Assembly: GCA_050743365.1 (NCBI GenBank)
Contig: JBOGFI010000133.1
Coordinates: forward strand, 1 to 33,900
DNA: 33,900 nucleotides
Source of the DNA: JBOGFI01 sp050743365
GTDB taxonomy: Bacteria > Actinomycetota > Acidimicrobiia > IMCC26256 > JACDBD01
Direction: 5' to 3'
Every line of letters begins with the position of its first letter. Positions within the stretch are counted from its first letter, which is position 1. Position numbers and translations under genes: made by a program. Below, piece after piece: positions 31,212 through 33,900 of this stretch. The notes below the pieces were generated by a model. The model was not told the origin of the DNA and made no database searches. It saw only the letters and a list, made by a program, of their open reading frames with translations.

Positions 31212-31988
31212 ATGGCGGCCGGGCTGCGCGTCGTCGACGACGATCGCGTCCGCCTTCTCACGCTCGACCGGCCCGGGGTCCTCAACGCGTTCGACACGCC
31301 GCTCTACCACGCGGTGCGCGATGCGCTCCGCGAGGCGGCGGACCGGGACGACCTCGCCGTCGCCGTCGTCACCGGCGCGGGACGTGCCTTCTCGGCCGGC
31401 CAGGACCTCGACGAGATGGCGGCGCTGGGCCGGACGAGCGACCGACCGCGCGGCGCCACCGGCCACGGGTTCACGTCGTTCCTCGACGCGGTCATGGAGT
31501 TTCCCAAGCCGCTGCTCGCCGCGGTCAACGGGGTCGGGGTGGGGATCGGCCTGACGCTGCTGCCGCACTGCGACCTCGTGCTCGTCGCTGACACCGCCCG
31601 CCTCCGGGGCCCCTTCGTGCAGCTCGGGGTCGTGCCGGAGGCGGCCGCCAGCGTCACCCTCCCCGCGATCATGGGCCGCCAGCGCGCCGCCCACCTGTTG
31701 TTCACGGGTGAGTGGATCGACGCCCGGGCGGCCGTGGAGTGCGGGCTCGCCTGGCGGACCTGCCCGCTCGACCGCCTGCTGGAGGAGACCATGGCCGTCG
31801 CCCGCGAGATCGCCGCCATGCCCCTCGCGTCGCTCGTCGCCACCAAGCGCCTGCTCCAGGCCGGCCGCGACGACATGCTCCGGGCCGCACGCGCACGCGA
31901 GGACGACGAGTTCACCGCGCTCACCGGCGCGCCGGCCAACCGCGACGCGCTCGCGGCGTTCCTCGGGCAACGGGGCGCGAGGACCTGA
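31212..31988 (+). CDS. Enoyl-CoA hydratase/isomerase family protein
   Basis: A 258-residue crotonase-fold protein that acts on CoA esters. The oxyanion-hole segments are AFSAGQDLDEM (near residue 60) and NGVGVGIGLTLLPHCDLVLVAD (near 105-127). In the active-site helix region FVQLGVVPEAAAS there is a Glu in the later catalytic position, as in hydratase and isomerase members; the first position is not acidic, so isomerase or another crotonase reaction is as likely as hydration. GC-rich spacing of 8 nt follows the amidohydrolase. It ends just before the 50-bp hairpin at 31999-32048. Confidence 0.92.
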   Translation: MAAGLRVVDDDRVRLLTLDRPGVLNAFDTPLYHAVRDALREAADRDDLAVAVVTGAGRAFSAGQDLDEMAALGRTSDRPRGATGHGFTSFLDAVMEFPKPLLAAVNGVGVGIGLTLLPHCDLVLVADTARLRGPFVQLGVVPEAAASVTLPAIMGRQRAAHLLFTGEWIDARAAVECGLAWRTCPLDRLLEETMAVAREIAAMPLASLVATKRLLQAGRDDMLRAARAREDDEFTALTGAPANRDALAAFLGQRGART

Positions 31989-31998
31989 AACTGAAAAT

Positions 31999-32048
31999 GC
32001 TTTGGCGTCGCAGGGTGGGCGCGACGCGCCTCTCTGCGACGCCAAAGC
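31999..32048. terminator. Bidirectional terminator with 15-bp perfect stem
   Basis: GCTTTGGCGTCGCAG (31999-32013) and CTGCGACGCCAAAGC (32034-32048) pair perfectly; the loop contains a further GGCGCG-A-CGCGCC stem (32018-32030). It lies 11 nt after the hydratase stop and 29 nt after the convergent SnoaL-like fragment, so it can act on both strands. Confidence 0.75.
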
Positions 32049-32076
32049 CGAGTGGGAGGCACTCGTAGGTCGTAGG

Positions 32077-32268
32077 TCACGGCCGCAGGGCCTCGGGCCC
32101 GGTCTCGTCGCGCCCGACGCGGACGTTGGGCACGAACAGCGAGACGAGGAGGTCGACGTCGCGGGTGTCGACGGCGTGCGCGTAGCGGTAGACGAGCTGT
32201 CGGATCTCGTCACGGGCGACGACTCGCTCGAGCGGCGTCAGCCCGTCGTCGGCGGCGTCGTCGTCCAC
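32077..32268 (-). pseudogene. SnoaL-like protein, truncated to its N-terminal part
   Basis: A 63-residue frame from GTG 32268. LERVVARDEIRQLVYRYAHAVDTRDVDLLVSLFVPNVRVGRDETGPEALR is the first half of a SnoaL-like (SnoaL_4 type) domain, which normally needs about 130-170 residues. The frame then hits TGA at 32077 and none of the other frames continues the domain before the hairpin at 31999-32048. It starts 7 nt after the CoA-transferase stop, so it was the distal gene of that operon. It is probably a remnant, although expression of a short peptide is possible. Confidence 0.6.
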
Positions 32269-32275
32269 GTCGCGT

Positions 32276-33529
32276 TCAGCCGAGCGCCCCGGCGCCGCGC
32301 AGCGCCTCGATCCGGGCGTCGTCGTAGCCCAGCACCTCGGCGAGCACCTCGACCGTCTGCTCTCCCACGGTGGGCGCCCGCGCCGGCGTGGGCAGCTCGC
32401 CGTCGAGGACCTTCACCGGGAACGGGAGCTCGTCGGCGCCGAGCCGCGCCGCCGGGATCCACGGGAGCCGGTCCCGGAACTGCGGGTCCTCGGCGATCGA
32501 CTTCGGCGTGTTGACCGGCGCGATCGGCACGTTGTGCTCGTTCCCGAACCGGATCCACTCCGAACCCGACCGGGCGCGGAAGATGTCGCGCAGCTCGGCC
32601 TGGAGCTGGCGGTTGTGGCGGGCGTGGTCGGCGTAGCGCGACCCCGGCCAGCGCTCGAAGAGGTCGGGCCGCCCGACCCCCTCGCAGAAGTTGCGCCAGA
32701 ACTCCTGCTCCGACGCCATGAACAGCACGTGGCCATCGGCCGACTCGTACATCTGGTAGCGGACGCCCTCGCGCATGCCGCCCGTGCCCGGCGCCCGCCG
32801 CTCGTAGTTGTCGGATTTGTTGCCCGTCACCTCGGACTCGGGCCGCTCGTAGGCCCGCCAGGTCTCGATCCGGTACCAGTCCATGTAAGCGGCGGCGTCC
32901 GACTGGGCGATCTCCATGCGGCAGCCCTCACCGGTCTCACGAGCGCGGACGACCCCGGCGAGCACCCCGAGCGCGCCCATGAGCGGCCCGGCATGGATGC
33001 CCATCGACGGGTGCTCGGGCATGAAGCAGTAGCCCTCGTCGTCATACGCGGGGGGGACGAGCCCGGCCCAGGTGTCGTAGGCGATGCCGTGACTGGCCAA
33101 GTCGCGGTAGGGGCCGGTGGTGCCGTAGCCCGAGATGGTGCAGAGCACGATGGCGGGGTTCGCTTCGCGCAGGCGCTCGTACCCCAGGCCGCGCCGTTCG
33201 AGCGCTCCGGGCCGCATCGCCTCGACCACCGCGTCGGCGCCGCGTACGAGGTCGAGGTACACCTCGACCGCCTCGGGCGTGCGCAGGTCGAGCGTGACGC
33301 TGCGCTTGCCGCGGTGGATGTGCAAGTGCATGAGCGATGTGCCCTCGACGATCGGCCACGTCATCTCCCGCACGTAGTCCCCCTGGGGCGGCTCCACCTT
33401 GATGACGTCGGCGCCGAGGTCGGCGAGGTGGGTCGTGAGCTCGCCCGGGCCGAGCAGCGAGCTCTCGATCACCCGCACGCCGCGCAGCAGTCCCGCCCGT
33501 TCGCTCACGGGCGAATCTTGCTCGGTCAC
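32276..33529 (-). CDS. CaiB/BaiF (class III) CoA-transferase family protein
   Basis: A 417-residue protein with the family's interlocked-fold landmarks: LLRGVRVIESSLLGPGELTTHLADLGADVIKVEPP at the N-terminus, HRGKRSVTLDLR near 72-83, EAMRPGALERRGLGYERLREANPAIVLCTISGYG at 103-136, and RETGEGCRMEI after the central helix. Class III enzymes move CoA between carboxylic acids or racemise 2-methylacyl-CoA. The catalytic Asp expected just before the AGxxxALGVLA helix is not evident: the sequence there is PSMGIHAG (about residues 174-181). Start GTG 33529 overlaps the upstream stop (GTGA). It may supply CoA activation alongside the acyl-CoA synthetase, or belong to a divergent non-transferase subgroup. 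Confidence 0.9.
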   Translation of the reverse strand: MTEQDSPVSERAGLLRGVRVIESSLLGPGELTTHLADLGADVIKVEPPQGDYVREMTWPIVEGTSLMHLHIHRGKRSVTLDLRTPEAVEVYLDLVRGADAVVEAMRPGALERRGLGYERLREANPAIVLCTISGYGTTGPYRDLASHGIAYDTWAGLVPPAYDDEGYCFMPEHPSMGIHAGPLMGALGVLAGVVRARETGEGCRMEIAQSDAAAYMDWYRIETWRAYERPESEVTGNKSDNYERRAPGTGGMREGVRYQMYESADGHVLFMASEQEFWRNFCEGVGRPDLFERWPGSRYADHARHNRQLQAELRDIFRARSGSEWIRFGNEHNVPIAPVNTPKSIAEDPQFRDRLPWIPAARLGADELPFPVKVLDGELPTPARAPTVGEQTVEVLAEVLGYDDARIEALRGAGALG

Positions 33530-33900
33530 GGTGACGGGAACCAGCGGCTGCGGAACGGGAAGAGGTAGCGGTCGGTGAGCAGGTTGAGGAAGCGCCGAGC
33601 CTGGTCGAAGCGGCTCGCGAGGTCGTCGAGCAGGCCGGCGAGGCCGGGCAGTGGCGTGCGCGCGGCCGCCATCCCGTACCAGCGGGGGCCGAGCCGCTCG
33701 AGCAGGCCGGCCGCGCCCCGCTCGGCCACGAGGCGGGCGGCGTCGTCACGCGCGGTCGCGCGGACGCCGGCGGGCGACACCGACCGCAGCAGCCGCTCGA
33801 GCTCGACGGGATGGACCCGCCGGGTGGCGGTGTGGTCGGGGAACACGCCCGCGAGGAACAGGGCGAGGTCGCCGAGGCGGCGGTAGACGCCGGCCTGCTC
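33526..33900 (-). CDS. Conserved-looking protein of unknown function (5' end beyond window)
   Basis: The frame is open from the right edge of the window to TGA at 33526 and encodes the last 124 residues of a protein. The visible part reads EQAGVYRRLGDLALFLAGVFPDH at its start and ends RFLNLLTDRYLFPFRSRWFPSP. It is mostly helical with many Arg and Leu residues, and has no signal peptide or membrane segment in view. I do not recognise the family. A GTG at 33846 could be taken for a start, but the frame continues upstream with good codon use, so the true start is outside. It overlaps the CoA-transferase start by 4 nt and is thus cotranscribed with it. Confidence 0.7.
   Translation of the reverse strand, partial: EQAGVYRRLGDLALFLAGVFPDHTATRRVHPVELERLLRSVSPAGVRATARDDAARLVAERGAAGLLERLGPRWYGMAAARTPLPGLAGLLDDLASRFDQARRFLNLLTDRYLFPFRSRWFPSP

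Noticed and set aside
33526..33846. Treating GTG 33846 as the start of the last gene
   Set aside because: The frame continues upstream to the window edge with protein-like sequence, so the gene is better described as partial.
1..33900. tRNA, rRNA, CRISPR array, prophage, IS element or toxin-antitoxin genes
   Set aside because: Read through both strands without finding cloverleaf-like sequence, regularly spaced repeats, transposase, integrase or small toxin genes.

Overview
The window looks like a chromosomal stretch of a high-GC actinomycete. Coding bias is strong, GTG starts are frequent, genes are packed with 4-nt start/stop overlaps, and there are several cytochromes P450, a luciferase-like flavin enzyme, a CaiB-type CoA-transferase and many short-chain dehydrogenases (SDRs). 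The gene mix resembles the steroid or isoprenoid catabolic islands of Mycobacteriales and Acidimicrobiia, but the exact taxon cannot be fixed from this sequence. I found no tRNA, rRNA, CRISPR array, IS element or phage gene.

Layout, left to right. (1) 1-3412, minus: SMP-30 lactonase, acyl-CoA synthetase and an SDR running off the left edge; divergent from a plus-strand amidohydrolase (3463-4638). (2) 4668-8164, minus: secreted esterase, five-helix membrane protein with a His-rich external domain, and P450. (3) 8289-17132, plus: IclR regulator, a substrate-binding-like protein without a signal peptide, then a branched-chain-amino-acid-type ABC importer made of two tandem paralogous binding proteins, a fused LivH-LivM permease and a fused LivG-LivF ATPase. 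(4) 17272-18453, minus: luciferase-like oxidoreductase; divergent from a TetR regulator and a second P450 (18598-20564). (5) 20561-22290, minus: SnoaL-like protein, VOC protein and a frameshifted SDR; divergent from two SDRs and an aldo/keto reductase (22356-25245). (6) 25285-26460, minus: acyl-CoA dehydrogenase; divergent from an SDR and an exported SurE-like protein. (7) 28155-29375, minus: third P450; divergent from a D-aminoacylase-like amidohydrolase and an enoyl-CoA hydratase. (8) 32077-33900, minus: a partial unknown gene, a CaiB/BaiF CoA-transferase and a truncated SnoaL-like fragment.

How it fits together (inference): a hydrophobic, probably alicyclic carboxylate or its precursor is imported, oxidised by P450s and SDRs, activated by CoA ligase or CoA transfer, and shortened by dehydrogenase/hydratase beta-oxidation chemistry, with lactonase and amidohydrolases opening intermediates. 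No ring-cleavage dioxygenase or ketosteroid dehydrogenase is present, so the substrate remains unknown.

The strongest structure not explained by the genes is regulatory. Seven short promoter regions carry a 14-bp palindrome fitting TNNAACNNGTTNNA, the published consensus of the mycobacterial cholesterol repressor KstR, with 7 or 8 of the 8 fixed bases. They would tie most of these transcription units into one regulon. In addition, two convergent gene ends 20 kb apart carry copies of the same 41-bp hairpin element.
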